Below are positions 1 through 9,621 of a DNA stretch of 64,000 nt, one piece after another. Position 1 is the stretch's first letter. The number at the start of each line of letters is the position of its first letter. The DNA is taken from positions 1 through 64,000 of the forward strand of contig NZ_JAVFVT010000035.1 of assembly GCF_030929555.1 (NCBI RefSeq), written 5' to 3'. The notes beneath the pieces were generated by a model. The model had not been told where the DNA came from. It saw nothing but the letters and a program-made list of their open reading frames with translations, and made no database searches. A program made the translations under genes and the position numbers. This stretch comes from Paenibacillus sp. LHD-117. Lineage in GTDB: Bacteria; Bacillota; Bacilli; Paenibacillales; Paenibacillaceae.

Positions 1-972
1 GCGCTCCTGCGCATTCGCCTTGTGAAAGCTTACGAAATCGTGGATTTTCAAGGGTTTGTTTCACCAAAATCACCTATTATCTCGAAAGATATACCCGTTA
101 GAAAAGGTATTCTTCGCGATTATTGGGGTGATTTCCAAAAGTCAAGGGGTTTTCCGTTTTTTAGCTTACATTTCTATGACTATTAATCGGTTTCCATCAC
201 TTGGAATGAACTGCATAAGTCATGCTAGATAATAATGTACCTTCAAATAATCAACTTATCATTATAAAAATGTTGGGAATGGGTTAAATAGGGATGCCCA
301 CACCATAAACGCTTCCCTGGCAAGGATAAGCGTTTATGTTTTTTTGCGTAATCTTCAGTATACTTGTGATGCCGCGAATTTGGCGGCTCCAGACGAGGGC
401 GGACCGGCTTCGGAGCAATAGCCGGAAGGGCAGGTCGCCCTCCCCCTAGCCATTGACGTAAACAATCCGACACGATTAATAGTGTTATTCAATACGTTTG
501 CGCGTCAGCTGCGCTGGTATTTCTCCAATCATAGCGAAATTCCAAGCTCTCAAATTCAACATATTTATCCATCTACTTTGCCCCTGGTGACAGCGACGCT
601 GGTACTACCCCTTCCTCAAAGGCAGGGGCTGTTTGACGTTGCTTCCTTTCATGTTTGTTTAAGTGTGCTGGATTTGACGCTTACGTTTAATCAGCAGCCA
701 GCGCGACTTTACGACGATAAAAGTCGGCACGCTCACGAAATCGGGATCCACGACGGCGACGTTCACGATTCCATGGAACACGGAGCTGAAGGCTTTCGGC
801 CCCATATATAATGCCGAGCCGCTCACATTCAAAGCCGACGCTCCCATTCATGTATGGGGCATGCATGCAACCAGCACGAACCGGATCCAAACCGCGGATT
901 TTGCGCCAGAATCGTTAAGCGGCCTGGAATGGGCGGTTTTGTTTTCCTTGCGGTTCGACGAGGAAGACAAGA
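1..972. other. Gene-poor left edge, no recognised gene
   Basis: No convincing coding region was found here. Open frames exist on both strands (for example minus strand 659-847 and plus strand 482-811), but none has a good ribosome binding site or a protein I recognise. The only clear signals are two terminator-like hairpins listed separately. A small hairpin with CCCC/GGGG arms lies near 606-625. A decayed gene on the minus strand around 650-850 cannot be excluded. Confidence 0.5.
304..345 (+). terminator. Rho-independent terminator
   Basis: A perfect 11-bp inverted repeat, CATAAACGCTT (304-314) and AAGCGTTTATG (328-338), is followed directly by seven T residues (339-345). It points rightwards. 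No plus-strand gene is visible upstream, so the transcript it ends must begin left of the window or be non-coding. Confidence 0.75.
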
Positions 973-1019
973 CAAAAAGCCGCTCCTCCCGGATCCGAGC
1001 GGATCGGGAAGGAACAGCT
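973..1019 (-). terminator. Terminator after the DeoR-type regulator
   Basis: On the minus strand an imperfect stem of about 17 bp with core CCCGATCC/GGATCCGGG ends in GCGGC followed by five T residues. It lies just past the stop codon of the DeoR-family gene at 1042 and fits a terminator for the sugar kinase-regulator pair. Confidence 0.7.
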
Positions 1020-1041
1020 CCATTCGTTCATTAGTATTACA

Positions 1042-1830
1042 TTAGTCCGTCACGTAGACTTTGACTTGATGGCGCTCCAGCTCCAGCGCTAGTTCGCCTT
1101 CGAGGGGCAGATCGGTAATGACCGCCTTCAGCTCACCTACGCTAGCCACTGTAAACAAGGAGTTCCGGTTGCTCTTCGTATGGTCAAAGACGGCATACGT
1201 CTCTTGCGAACGCTTGATCAGCGCTTTGGCGCTTTGCGCTTCCTGTTCGGAATAGCTGGAGATGCCGCCTGCGGCGGAGATGCCGTCGATGCCGATAAAC
1301 ATCTTGCCGATATGCAGCTGCGAGATCATGCCTTCGCCGAGCGGCCCACACAGCTCGAAGCTGTTATGCCGCATAATGCCGCCCGTGACGACCACCTGAA
1401 TCTGGCTGCCTGCCAGCTCCATCGCGATGTTGACGGCATTCGTCACGACGGTAATGCCTTTGCGCAGCTTCAGCAGCTTGGCGAGCAGGAAATTGGTCGT
1501 CCCGCCGGACAATCCGATAACGTCGCCTTCGTGAATAAGCGTCGCGGCAAGCGCGGCGATCTTCTCTTTCTCGAGAATCGAAAGTCCTTCCTTCTCCGAG
1601 AAAGGCAGCTCGCGCATCGTGCCCATGCCGTCGTACATCGCTCCACCGATCGTCCGAATGACGGGATATACGCCTTCCATCTGCTCCAAATCCCTGCGTG
1701 CGGTCGCCTCCGAGCAGCCGAAACGTTCCACCATCTCCGTAATCGTAACGCGCCCTTGCTGCTTCAGCAGCTGCAGGATCGCTTCCCTACGACGCTGCCC
1801 TTTGGATCCCCCCGTAAGCTCCGTCGTCAT
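1042..1830 (-). CDS. DeoR-family transcriptional repressor
   Basis: This is a 262-residue DeoR/GlpR-type sugar-responsive regulator. An N-terminal winged helix-turn-helix (about residues 12-60, with RREAILQLL and CSEATARRDLEQM) precedes a ligand-binding DeoR C-terminal domain with the typical GLSGGTTN, GGI and GIDGIS segments. The frame is open to 1899, but I chose the ATG at 1830 because it overlaps the kinase stop codon (TAATG), a usual translational coupling. The family senses phosphorylated sugars. The coupling to a KDG-type kinase suggests control of hexuronate or pectin-breakdown metabolism (inference). The effector is unknown. Confidence 0.88.
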   Translation of the reverse strand: MTTELTGGSKGQRRREAILQLLKQQGRVTITEMVERFGCSEATARRDLEQMEGVYPVIRTIGGAMYDGMGTMRELPFSEKEGLSILEKEKIAALAATLIHEGDVIGLSGGTTNFLLAKLLKLRKGITVVTNAVNIAMELAGSQIQVVVTGGIMRHNSFELCGPLGEGMISQLHIGKMFIGIDGISAAGGISSYSEQEAQSAKALIKRSQETYAVFDHTKSNRNSLFTVASVGELKAVITDLPLEGELALELERHQVKVYVTD

Positions 1831-2786
1831 TAGCGTTCCACCCACGCCTTCGCCGACATCCGTTGTTCCACGACGTCCCATTCCGGCAGCGCTTCCCAAT
1901 CTCCGCGCATTTGGACGACCAGGGAGCCGTTAATGCTGGCCAGACGCACCGCTTCCACCGGCGACATGCCTTTCATCAGCCCTGCAAGGAAACCCGCGCA
2001 GAAGCCGTCTCCGGCGCCCACGGTATCGACGACCTGCTCTGCCGGATAGAACGGCACCGAAGTTTCTTCGCCCTTCTCGAGCACGATCGTCGCGTCGCCC
2101 ATCCCTTTGACCACGCTGATCGCTTTGAGCTCCGAAAGCTTGGCTTTCACTTCTTTATAATCGTTACTTTCGTACAGCAGGCGAAGCTCGTCCCAGCCCG
2201 GAAGGAAATAATCCGCGTCCTCGGCCAGCGGCAGCAGCGTCTCGCGCGCATCTTCGATCGACCACAGCTTCAGCCGAAGATTCGGGTCGAAGCTGACGAG
2301 CACGCCCGCCTCCTTCGCGATGTCGACGGCGCGACGCACCGTCTTCCGGCAATCTTCGCTGAGCGCGCACGTAATGCCCGTCACGTGGAGCAGCTTCGCC
2401 CCCCGGATGTAATTCTCGTCGAGATCCTCCGGGCGCATCCGGCTTGCAGCCGAATGTTTGCGGAAGTAATGGACAGCCAGCCGTCCGGCGACATGCTCGC
2501 GGAACATCATGCCGGTCGGCGCTTCTCCGCTCAGCTTCGCGCGCGATATATCGACGCCCTCGCCGCGCAGCGTCTTCAAGATCAGCTTGCCGAACGGATC
2601 GTCGCCAAGCGCCCCGAACCAACCCACGGACGAGCCGAGCCTGGCGAGGCCGATCGCCACGTTGCTTTCGGCGCCGCCGAATCCTTGCTCCAGCTTGGAG
2701 GCGCGTTCGATAGACTTATGCTCCTCCGGCATGAACAAAGCCATGGATTCGCCGAACGTTACGATTTGAGGTGAAACATCAGACAC
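1830..2786 (-). CDS. kdgK: PfkB-family sugar kinase, probable 2-keto-3-deoxygluconate kinase
   Basis: A 318-residue ribokinase/PfkB-family protein. The N-terminal FGESM start and GGAESNVA segment are typical of 2-keto-3-deoxygluconate (KDG) kinases, and the C-terminal signature DTVGAGD near residue 250 carries the catalytic aspartate. KDG kinase forms KDPG, which an aldolase splits to pyruvate and glyceraldehyde 3-phosphate. No aldolase is adjacent, so substrate specificity is inferred from similarity, and fructokinase or another PfkB activity remains possible. The start is GTG at 2786 behind a GGGGGAG ribosome binding site. It is translationally coupled to the DeoR-type gene downstream. Confidence 0.8.
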   Translation of the reverse strand: MSDVSPQIVTFGESMALFMPEEHKSIERASKLEQGFGGAESNVAIGLARLGSSVGWFGALGDDPFGKLILKTLRGEGVDISRAKLSGEAPTGMMFREHVAGRLAVHYFRKHSAASRMRPEDLDENYIRGAKLLHVTGITCALSEDCRKTVRRAVDIAKEAGVLVSFDPNLRLKLWSIEDARETLLPLAEDADYFLPGWDELRLLYESNDYKEVKAKLSELKAISVVKGMGDATIVLEKGEETSVPFYPAEQVVDTVGAGDGFCAGFLAGLMKGMSPVEAVRLASINGSLVVQMRGDWEALPEWDVVEQRMSAKAWVER

Positions 2787-2814
2787 AACAGACTCCCCCT
2801 TGTACCCCTACCGG

Positions 2815-3246
2815 TTAGGCGATCTCGTAAATCGGGTATTTCATGAAATAAATAACAACGATGTACAATACTAGAACGATAAGGCTCAGCGCTCTAGCTT
2901 TTTTGATATGAGCGTCCGTGCTTTGCCCGTTCTGGATCGCTTCCACGATTTTCTTAAGCGGTTTCGTCACGATGCCTCCAAGGGCTGCGATGCCAAGGAA
3001 CAACAATGTAACAATGATCATCCAGATGACTGCGTAATCGTTTTGGGACATCAAGTAACCGCCCGTGAGCAGTTGCAGGACCAAAAAATATTGTGCGATC
3101 CGGTTCGCCGGCAGAAGCCCTTCCGCTAATCCGGATTGTCCCATTCCGGCAAGCTTGGACGCTCTTCCGAGCATGATGGGCAATACGATATAGAAGCCCA
3201 TTCCGACCGCCCCGATGACATGTAGCAACAACATCACTTTCAGCAT
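2815..3246 (-). CDS. Small four-helix membrane protein
   Basis: A 143-residue integral membrane protein with about four hydrophobic helices (near residues 3-25, 50-68, 72-92 and 118-137) and a histidine in helix 1. It resembles the DUF2269-like small membrane proteins, whose function is unknown. The ATG at 3246 has a strong AGGAGG site. It is followed 28 bp later by the sugar kinase on the same strand, so it may be co-transcribed with it. Nothing in the sequence shows a catalytic role. Confidence 0.7.
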   Translation of the reverse strand: MLKVMLLLHVIGAVGMGFYIVLPIMLGRASKLAGMGQSGLAEGLLPANRIAQYFLVLQLLTGGYLMSQNDYAVIWMIIVTLLFLGIAALGGIVTKPLKKIVEAIQNGQSTDAHIKKARALSLIVLVLYIVVIYFMKYPIYEIA

Positions 3247-3319
3247 ATATATTCCTCCTGATTCTGGGTAACTATCATCACTAGTTTATCAGAAACCAAC
3301 GATTTTTCAAATTGCAAAG

Positions 3320-3370
3320 AAACGCCCGACCGCTCTGCCCGCCCATCGGTCGGTCAAGCGGAGCGGTCAA
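3320..3370 (-). terminator. Possible terminator after recQ
   Basis: An inverted repeat GACCGCTC (3328-3335) / GAGCGGTC (3361-3368) with a GC-rich interior lies in the gap past the recQ stop. The minus-strand side is followed only by a weak T-rich stretch, so the call is tentative. Confidence 0.4.
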
Positions 3371-3421
3371 ACCGTCCACTCGATTTAAGTCGCTTCAGCT
3401 CGGTTCGCAGCTCGCTCTGAC

Positions 3422-5578
3422 TCAATAACCGTGCTTGCACAACACGCCATGAATCGCGAAATACGTAACCTCCGGCGGAGCGGCATCCTTGATCGGCCTC
3501 AGCTTCTCTGTGCCCGCCTCCCGCACGGCTGCTAGAATCGCTTCCTCCAGATGGGGCGGGATAATGCGATCCCAGTCCACTTCCTCCCCTTCCTGGGCGC
3601 AGCGGATAATGTGGCCTTCCACCGTGACCTGGCTCATGCCCCGCTCGCGCGCGATCTCGGCCGGCTCCAGCCCTTCACGGAACAGCTGGAGCGATTGAAG
3701 ATGGCTTGGAGTCTCTTCGCCGCTGCCCGCCTGCGCGGAAACCGAGCGATGCGCGCGGCTTGCGGTTTGAAGTCTCGGCGTCGGCGGCGTATCGCCGGAT
3801 TCCGCGGACATCGTTTGTACGATGTCCAGCAGCGCCGCGCCGTACTTGGCTCCTTTGGCTCCGCCGATTCCTTTGATCGACAACAGCTCGTCCATGTCCA
3901 TCGGACGCGCATCCGCGATTTCCTTCAGAGTCGCGTCGAAAAAAATCATAAACGGCGGAACGCCCTCTAGCGACGCCGTTTCTCTCCGCCACTGCTTCAA
4001 GGCATCGAATAGCGGCGAGACATGTCCGCTTGCGTTCCCGGCGGCCTGGCGAACCGACGCGCGTACACGCTGCGTGATTGCCTCTTTGCCTTCGAGCACG
4101 GGCAGCGCGTTCGCCGTCAGCGAAACCGTCGGATATTGCCCTTCGCTCAGGCGCATGTAACCTTCGGCGACGAGCCAATAAAGCCAATCCGCGATCTCCT
4201 TCTCCGGAAGCCTGCTCATAAGCCCGTAGGTCGTCAGGCGATCCAAGCCGAACTCCAGCAGCCGTTTGTCGCGCGAGCCTTTGAGTACCTTGGCGGCCAT
4301 CGTGACGCCGAACCTGCCTTTCATCCGCCCGACGCAGGATAACGCCATCTTCGCTTCCTCCGTCCGGTCGACAGGCTCGCTCTTATCCAGGCAGCTGCTG
4401 CATTTGCCGCATGCCTCGACATCCGTCTCGCCGAAATAATCGACGATGAATTGCTGCAGGCAGCGCTGCGTCCTGCTGTAGTTCATCATCTGATGCAGCT
4501 TGGCCAGCTGAATCGACTTCCGCTCCGTATCACCGGATCCTTGCTCGATTAAGAAACGCTGCACCTGCATATCGGCGGGCTCGAACAGGAGAATGCAGTC
4601 GCTCTCTTCCCCGTCGCGCCCGGCTCTTCCCGCTTCCTGATAATACGATTCCAGATCGCCGGGCATTTGCCAATGCAGAACGAACCGCACGTTCGGTTTG
4701 TCGATGCCCATGCCGAACGCGTTCGTGGCGACCATCACCCGGCTTCGGTCGAAGCGGAACGCTTCCTGCGCTTCCGCTCGTTCCGCATCGCCCATTCCGC
4801 CATGGTATTTGCCCGCCTCGATGCCGCTCGCTTGCAGCATGCCGCACACCTCTTCCGTTTCCTTGCGGGTGGCGGTATAAATAATGCCGGACTGCTCCGC
4901 GCGCTCCTTCAGGAATTGCGCCAAAAACCGTTTCTTGTCCACGCCCGTCACGACGGACAGCGCAAGGTTCGGCCTGGCGAAGCCGGTGACGTATCGGCGC
5001 GGCCGGTTCAACCGAAGCATCGCTTCGATGTCGTCCGCCACCTCGGGCGTCGCCGTCGCGGTGAACGCCGCGACGAGCGGCCGGTTCGGCATTCGTCCGA
5101 TCCAGCCCGCGAGCTGCCTGTAGCTCGGACGGAAGTCATGTCCCCATTGCGAGACGCAATGCGCTTCGTCGATCGCGATAAGCGGAATCTGAAGCTGCTC
5201 CGAGAGCGATCCGAACATCGCGGAGTCCAGCCGCTCGGGCGCGATGTAGAGCAGCTTATATTCGCCTTGCATCGCGCTGCGCAGCACTTCCCTGTATTCC
5301 GCGGCGCCCAGCGAGCTGTTCAGGAAAGCGGCCGACACGCCGAGTCTGCGGAGACTGTCCACTTGATCCTTCATTAAGGAGATGAGCGGCGAGATGACAA
5401 GCGTCGTGCCGGGCAATAACAAAGCAGGCAGCTGATAACAGACGGACTTGCCACCCCCCGTCGGCAGAATGGCTAGCGTGTCGCTGCCTTCCACGATGCC
5501 GGATATGATCTCCTCCTGCCCCTTGCGGAAGCTGTCGAAGCCGTAGATTTGTTTCAATAACGTTTTGGCCTGTTCCAT
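3422..5578 (-). CDS. recQ: ATP-dependent DNA helicase RecQ
   Basis: A 718-residue RecQ 3'-5' helicase acting in recombination and replication-fork repair. Visible parts in order are Walker A with PTGGGKS (residues 39-46), DEAH box (137-140) followed by the RecQ aromatic-rich loop CVSQWGHDFRPSYRQL, the second RecA domain with QEAGRAGRDG, the zinc-binding RQC region (C-x-C near CGKCSSC), and an HRDC domain near residues 520-590. A C-terminal helix-turn-helix domain of the HTH_40 type (SHLQSLQLFREG onwards) follows, as in the longer Firmicute RecQ forms. Length is normal for that form. A clear GGAGG precedes ATG 5578. It lies behind the mdh terminator, so it is probably its own transcription unit. 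Confidence 0.95.
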   Translation of the reverse strand: MEQAKTLLKQIYGFDSFRKGQEEIISGIVEGSDTLAILPTGGGKSVCYQLPALLLPGTTLVISPLISLMKDQVDSLRRLGVSAAFLNSSLGAAEYREVLRSAMQGEYKLLYIAPERLDSAMFGSLSEQLQIPLIAIDEAHCVSQWGHDFRPSYRQLAGWIGRMPNRPLVAAFTATATPEVADDIEAMLRLNRPRRYVTGFARPNLALSVVTGVDKKRFLAQFLKERAEQSGIIYTATRKETEEVCGMLQASGIEAGKYHGGMGDAERAEAQEAFRFDRSRVMVATNAFGMGIDKPNVRFVLHWQMPGDLESYYQEAGRAGRDGEESDCILLFEPADMQVQRFLIEQGSGDTERKSIQLAKLHQMMNYSRTQRCLQQFIVDYFGETDVEACGKCSSCLDKSEPVDRTEEAKMALSCVGRMKGRFGVTMAAKVLKGSRDKRLLEFGLDRLTTYGLMSRLPEKEIADWLYWLVAEGYMRLSEGQYPTVSLTANALPVLEGKEAITQRVRASVRQAAGNASGHVSPLFDALKQWRRETASLEGVPPFMIFFDATLKEIADARPMDMDELLSIKGIGGAKGAKYGAALLDIVQTMSAESGDTPPTPRLQTASRAHRSVSAQAGSGEETPSHLQSLQLFREGLEPAEIARERGMSQVTVEGHIIRCAQEGEEVDWDRIIPPHLEEAILAAVREAGTEKLRPIKDAAPPEVTYFAIHGVLCKHGY

Positions 5579-5604
5579 TCCCTTCCCTCCTACTCGATTG
5601 TTTC

Positions 5605-5643
5605 GAAAAGAAAGAAGACCCTGGCATCAGCTGTCAGGGTCCT
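5605..5643 (-). terminator. Terminator of the citZ-icd-mdh operon
   Basis: On the minus strand GACCCTG (5641-5635) pairs with CAGGGTC (5623-5617) around a loop that contains a small CAGCTG palindrome, followed by TTCTTTCTTTTC. It lies just past the mdh stop codon. Confidence 0.8.
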
Positions 5644-5690
5644 CCCGTACCGGCCGTACAAGCGGCCGCTATATCAAACGCCGGGCATGA

Positions 5691-6635
5691 TTAGCCGGCT
5701 TGTACGATTCCAATCACGTTGCGAACGGATTGCGCGGATTTGTCCAGCGCGGCTTGCTCTTCATCCGTCAGCTCAAGCTCGATGACCTTCTCGATGCCGT
5801 CGCCGCCGATAACGGCAGGCACGCCCATGAACAAGTTTTCGTATCCGTATTCGCCCTCCAGGTAAGCGATAACCGGGATGATCCGTTTCTTGTCCTTCAG
5901 CACCGCTTCCGTCATTTGGACGAGGGATGCCGCGGGAGCGTAATACGCGCTGCCGTTGCCGAGCAGGCCCACGATCTCACCGCCGCCCACTCGGGCGCGC
6001 TGCACGATCGCTTCGATCCGATCGGCGGGAATCAGCTTTTCGATCGGGATACCCGCAACGTTGGAGTATCGCACGAGCGGCACCATGTCGTCGCCGTGGC
6101 CGCCGAGCACGAAACCGCGAACGTCTTCAACCGATACGTTCAGCTCTTGCGCGATGAACGTGCAGTAACGTGCGGTATCGAGGACGCCGGATTGGCCGAT
6201 CACGCGGTTCTTAGGGAAACCAAGCGTCTGGAACGCCACGTAAGTCATCGCGTCAACCGGGTTGCTGAGGATGATGACATAGGCGTCAGGGCTAGTCGCT
6301 TTCACGTTCTCGCACACGGACTTCACGATGCCCGCGTTCGTGCTTACGAGGTCGTCGCGGCTCATGCCGGGCTTGCGCGCGATGCCGGCCGTGATGATGA
6401 CCACGTCGGAATCCTTGGAATCCTCGTAACTTGCCGTGCCGACGATGCCCGCGTCTACGCCCATAACCGGCGTAGCTTCCAGCATGTCGAGCGCTTTGCC
6501 TTTCGTCGGGTTCTCTAGCGGCGCGATATCAAGCAATACGATGTCGCCCAGTTCCTTCTGCGCCAGCATGAGTGCGGTTGTCGCTCCCGTGAAGCCTGCG
6601 CCTACTACCGTAATTTTTTTGCGCTTGATTGCCAT
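5691..6635 (-). CDS. mdh: Malate dehydrogenase
   Basis: A 314-residue LDH-like NAD-dependent malate dehydrogenase that oxidises malate to oxaloacetate in the TCA cycle. The N-terminal Rossmann motif is [26 protein letters not shown] carries the mobile-loop arginine, and [10 protein letters not shown] holds the catalytic histidine. Length is normal for the family. The start at 6635 follows GGGAGGG. It is third in the transcribed order citZ-icd-mdh, the same as in Bacillus subtilis, and ends at a strong terminator. Confidence 0.96.
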   Translation of the reverse strand: MAIKRKKITVVGAGFTGATTALMLAQKELGDIVLLDIAPLENPTKGKALDMLEATPVMGVDAGIVGTASYEDSKDSDVVIITAGIARKPGMSRDDLVSTNAGIVKSVCENVKATSPDAYVIILSNPVDAMTYVAFQTLGFPKNRVIGQSGVLDTARYCTFIAQELNVSVEDVRGFVLGGHGDDMVPLVRYSNVAGIPIEKLIPADRIEAIVQRARVGGGEIVGLLGNGSAYYAPAASLVQMTEAVLKDKKRIIPVIAYLEGEYGYENLFMGVPAVIGGDGIEKVIELELTDEEQAALDKSAQSVRNVIGIVQAG

Positions 6636-6704
6636 TGAAATAACCCTCCCGAATACGTTTATGTTTCCCAGAGCCGAGCGATGGGGGTTCCGTTCGAATT
6701 CAGC

Positions 6705-8000
6705 TTACATGTTTGCGATGATTTGATCGGCGAACGCGGAGCACTTCACTTCAGTAGCGCCATCCATCAGACGCGCGAAGTCGTAAGTAACCGTTTTGTT
6801 GTTGATCGACGTTTCCATGCCTTTGTAGATCAGGTCGGCCGCTTCCTGCCATCCAAGGTGCTCCAGCATCATAACGCCGGACAGGATAACCGAGCCAGGG
6901 TTTACAACGTCTTTGTCCGCGTACTTCGGAGCCGTGCCGTGAGTCGCTTCGAAGATCGCGTGGCCGGTCAGGTAGTTGATGTTCGCGCCAGGGGCGATGC
7001 CGATGCCGCCTACTTGCGCAGCCAGTGCGTCGGACAGGTAGTCGCCGTTCAGGTTCAGCGTAGCGATAACGTCGAAGTCCGTAGGACGAGTAAGAACTTG
7101 TTGCAACGCGATGTCCGCGATTGCGTCTTTTACGATGATTTTGCCGGCTGCTTCCGCTTCGGATTGCGCTTTGTTAGCCGCGTCGACGCCTTCGGCTTCT
7201 TTGATGCGGTCATATTGGCCCCAAGTGAACGTTTGCTCCGCGAACTCTTGCTCGGCGACCTCGTAACCCCAGTTTTTGAACGCGCCTTCCGTGAACTTCA
7301 TGATGTTGCCTTTGTGCACCAGCGTAACCGTCTTGCGGCCGTGCTTGATTGCGTATTCGATCGCGGCGCGCGCAAGACGTTTCGAACCTTCGGCCGATAC
7401 GGGCTTGATGCCGATGCCGGAAGTTTCCGGGAAACGGATTTTCTTCACGCCCATTTCGTTTTGCAGGAATTCGATCACTTTTTTCACTTCCGCGGAACCT
7501 TCCGCGTACTCGATTCCAGCGTAGATGTCTTCTGTGTTCTCGCGGAAGATGACCATGTTCACGAGCTCCGGACGTTTAACCGGGGAAGGCACGCCGTCGA
7601 AGTAACGAACGGGACGCAGGCAAGTGTACAGGTCAAGCTCTTGGCGAAGCGCTACGTTCAGGGAACGGATGCCGCCGCCGATCGGCGTAGTCAATGGGCC
7701 TTTGATCGCAACGATGTATTCGCGGATCGCCGTCAAAGTATCGGCAGGCAGCCACTCGCCGTATTCGTTGAACGCTTTTTCGCCTGCGAATACTTCGTAC
7801 CAAGCGATTTTTTTCTCGCCGCTATAGGCTTTCTCTACCGCCGCGTCAAGCACGCGTTTCGAAGCGCGCCAAATGTCGCGTCCCGTGCCGTCGCCCTCGA
7901 TGAACGGGATGATAGGTTGGTTTGGAACTTGCAAAGCGCCGTTGTCAATCGTAATTTGTTCGCCTTCCGTTGGAAGTGCGTATTTTTCGAACTGTGCCAT
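6705..8000 (-). CDS. icd: Isocitrate dehydrogenase (NADP)
   Basis: A 431-residue decarboxylating isocitrate dehydrogenase converting isocitrate to 2-oxoglutarate. Visible features are [12 protein letters not shown] at the N-terminus, the substrate-loop region near [14 protein letters not shown], and [11 protein letters not shown], whose Lys-Tyr pair is typical of the NADP-using enzymes. The frame opens upstream of the start, but the ATG at 8000 has AGGAGG eight bases ahead of it and gives the expected MAQFEKYA N-terminus. It is the second gene of the citZ-icd-mdh operon. Confidence 0.96.
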   Translation of the reverse strand: MAQFEKYALPTEGEQITIDNGALQVPNQPIIPFIEGDGTGRDIWRASKRVLDAAVEKAYSGEKKIAWYEVFAGEKAFNEYGEWLPADTLTAIREYIVAIKGPLTTPIGGGIRSLNVALRQELDLYTCLRPVRYFDGVPSPVKRPELVNMVIFRENTEDIYAGIEYAEGSAEVKKVIEFLQNEMGVKKIRFPETSGIGIKPVSAEGSKRLARAAIEYAIKHGRKTVTLVHKGNIMKFTEGAFKNWGYEVAEQEFAEQTFTWGQYDRIKEAEGVDAANKAQSEAEAAGKIIVKDAIADIALQQVLTRPTDFDVIATLNLNGDYLSDALAAQVGGIGIAPGANINYLTGHAIFEATHGTAPKYADKDVVNPGSVILSGVMMLEHLGWQEAADLIYKGMETSINNKTVTYDFARLMDGATEVKCSAFADQIIANM

Positions 8001-8098
8001 GAATGAATTCCTCCTAGAATGGGTGATTGATAAGAACAAACAGGGAAAAGGAGAACAAGCAGGCTGCTTGCTCTCGCTCTTCGAGTCGCAATGCGCTA

Positions 8099-9211
8099 TT
8101 AGCGTTGCTCGATCGGAATGTACTTCGCATTCACGGGACCGACGTAATCGGCGCGCGGACGGATCAAGCGGTTGTCTTGATACTGCTCCAGGATATGGGC
8201 GCTCCAGCCCGACAAGCGGCTGATCGCGAAGATCGGCGTGAACAGGTCGCGCGGAATTTCAAGCGCCGTGTATACGGAAGCGGAATAGAAATCGACGTTC
8301 GGCTTGAGGCCTTTTTGGCCGGTGACAAGCTCTTCGATCTTCACGGACATTTCGTACAGCTCCATGTCGCCTTTCAGCTTGCCCAGCTCGTGGGACATCT
8401 TCTGCAGATGTTTCGCGCGAGGGTCGCCGTTCTTGTACACGCGGTGTCCGAAGCCCATAATTTTTTGTTTGTTCGCCAAGGCGTTGTTTATGTAGCCTTC
8501 GACGCCGGCAAACGAACCGATCTCTTCCAGCATGACCATAACGGCTTCGTTCGCGCCGCCGTGCAGCGGGCCCTTAAGCGCGCCGATCGCGGAAGTGATG
8601 CCGGAATAGATGTCGGAGAGGGTCGCAACGGTTACGCGAGCCGCGAACGTGGAGGCGTTCAGCTCGTGATCGGCATGCAGCACAAGCGCTTGGTCCAAAG
8701 CCTTAACAGCAACGTCAGCGGGCTCATTGCCCGTCAGCATGTACAGGAAGTTATAAGCGATCGATACGCCTTTCTTCGGCGCGACCGGCTCCTTGCCTTC
8801 GCGAATGCGGGCGAACGCGGCGATGACAGTAGGCAGCTGGGCCTGCAATTTAATCGCTTTCAGTTGATTCGCTTCAGGCGTCATGTCATTCGCCGCAGGG
8901 TCGTACAGCGCCAGGCTGGACACTGCCGTACGGAGAGCCGCCATCGAATTCGTATCCTTCGGATACAGCTTCATGCCTTCCAGAACCGCATTTGGTACTG
9001 CCGCATACTCATCCAGCTGTTTCTGCAGCGTGTCTAGCTCGGAACGGTTCGGCAGTTTGCCGTACCATAGCAGGTAAGCTACCTCTTCGAACGAAGCGTT
9101 CTCTGCAAGATCGTCGATATTAATGCCGCGATAGGTCAAGACTCCGTCAATGATTGAGCTGATGGACGAAGCTGCCGCGACGATGCCTTCCAGACCTTTG
9201 GTTGCTGTCAT
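8099..9211 (-). CDS. citZ: Citrate synthase
   Basis: A 370-residue type II citrate synthase that condenses acetyl-CoA with oxaloacetate. Catalytic-region motifs are [11 protein letters not shown] (active-site His), [11 protein letters not shown] and [15 protein letters not shown]. The start at 9211 (MTATKGLEG) was chosen for its AAGGAGAG ribosome binding site; the longer frame to 9295 runs into the upstream repeat element. It leads the citZ-icd-mdh operon. A match to the CcpC operator consensus lies about 215 bp upstream, and a dispersed two-hairpin element occupies the presumed 5' leader. Confidence 0.96.
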   Translation of the reverse strand: MTATKGLEGIVAAASSISSIIDGVLTYRGINIDDLAENASFEEVAYLLWYGKLPNRSELDTLQKQLDEYAAVPNAVLEGMKLYPKDTNSMAALRTAVSSLALYDPAANDMTPEANQLKAIKLQAQLPTVIAAFARIREGKEPVAPKKGVSIAYNFLYMLTGNEPADVAVKALDQALVLHADHELNASTFAARVTVATLSDIYSGITSAIGALKGPLHGGANEAVMVMLEEIGSFAGVEGYINNALANKQKIMGFGHRVYKNGDPRAKHLQKMSHELGKLKGDMELYEMSVKIEELVTGQKGLKPNVDFYSASVYTALEIPRDLFTPIFAISRLSGWSAHILEQYQDNRLIRPRADYVGPVNAKYIPIEQR

Positions 9212-9250
9212 CGTTCTCTCTCCTTTATACTCGAAATAGTAAACTGACAA

Positions 9251-9352
9251 GGGTGAAACGGCTGTCGCCGTCCTTGGCGGTGGGGCGCGTTTCATTCCGT
9301 GAATTCTAAGCTCATAATAAGGTGAAAAACTTACAATTGCTTAAAATTCAAA
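9251..9352. repeat. Dispersed two-hairpin element, copy A
   Basis: The first stem-loop is bounded by TGAAACG and CGTTTCA. The second pairs GAATTCTAAGC (9301-9311) with GCTTAAAATTC (9339-9349), ten of eleven bases. Similar blocks occur at 18419-18511 and 27211-27310, and a short relic lies at 16139-16171. It sits in the 410-bp gap directly upstream of citZ. Confidence 0.65.
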
Positions 9353-9422
9353 ATGGAATACTTTTCTGTTTCATCGCTATTAATCATAAATGATTTTGCC
9401 GGTGAAGCCAACAAAATGGGAC

Positions 9423-9437
9423 ATAAAATTGCTTTAT
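9423..9437. promoter_or_regulatory. CcpC-like operator upstream of citZ
   Basis: The sequence ATAA-N7-TTAT is an exact match to the dyad reported for the citrate-responsive LysR-type regulator CcpC at citZ and citB of Bacillus subtilis. An additional palindrome ATTCAT-N3-ATGAAT lies at 9445-9459. No experiment supports binding here, and the motif is AT-rich and short. Confidence 0.45.
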
Positions 9438-9621
9438 CGGCATCATTCATAAAATGAATCGCCACCATCCCAAAGCCGCATCACGCTTGAAATTCCACAT
9501 AACCTCGACAGCTAATTATTCCACTCTGCGGATGGGATTATACTTCGAAATGCGGCGAATTATATGTTAATATATCCAGAAGACTATCGGCACGCCAAGC
9601 TTGCCGGAACGGAGGTACGCC

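Noticed and set aside
482-1045. Small frames at the left edge (482-811 plus, 659-847 minus, 829-1023 minus)
   Set aside because: No ribosome site, no recognisable family, and one of them spans a terminator hairpin.
6681-8006. Long plus-strand frame (441 codons) opposite icd, and similar long antisense frames opposite pyk (14337-15608), mdh and ppk
   Set aside because: They mirror highly conserved minus-strand genes in a GC-rich genome; composition is Arg/His-rich and no ribosome site or family match is seen.
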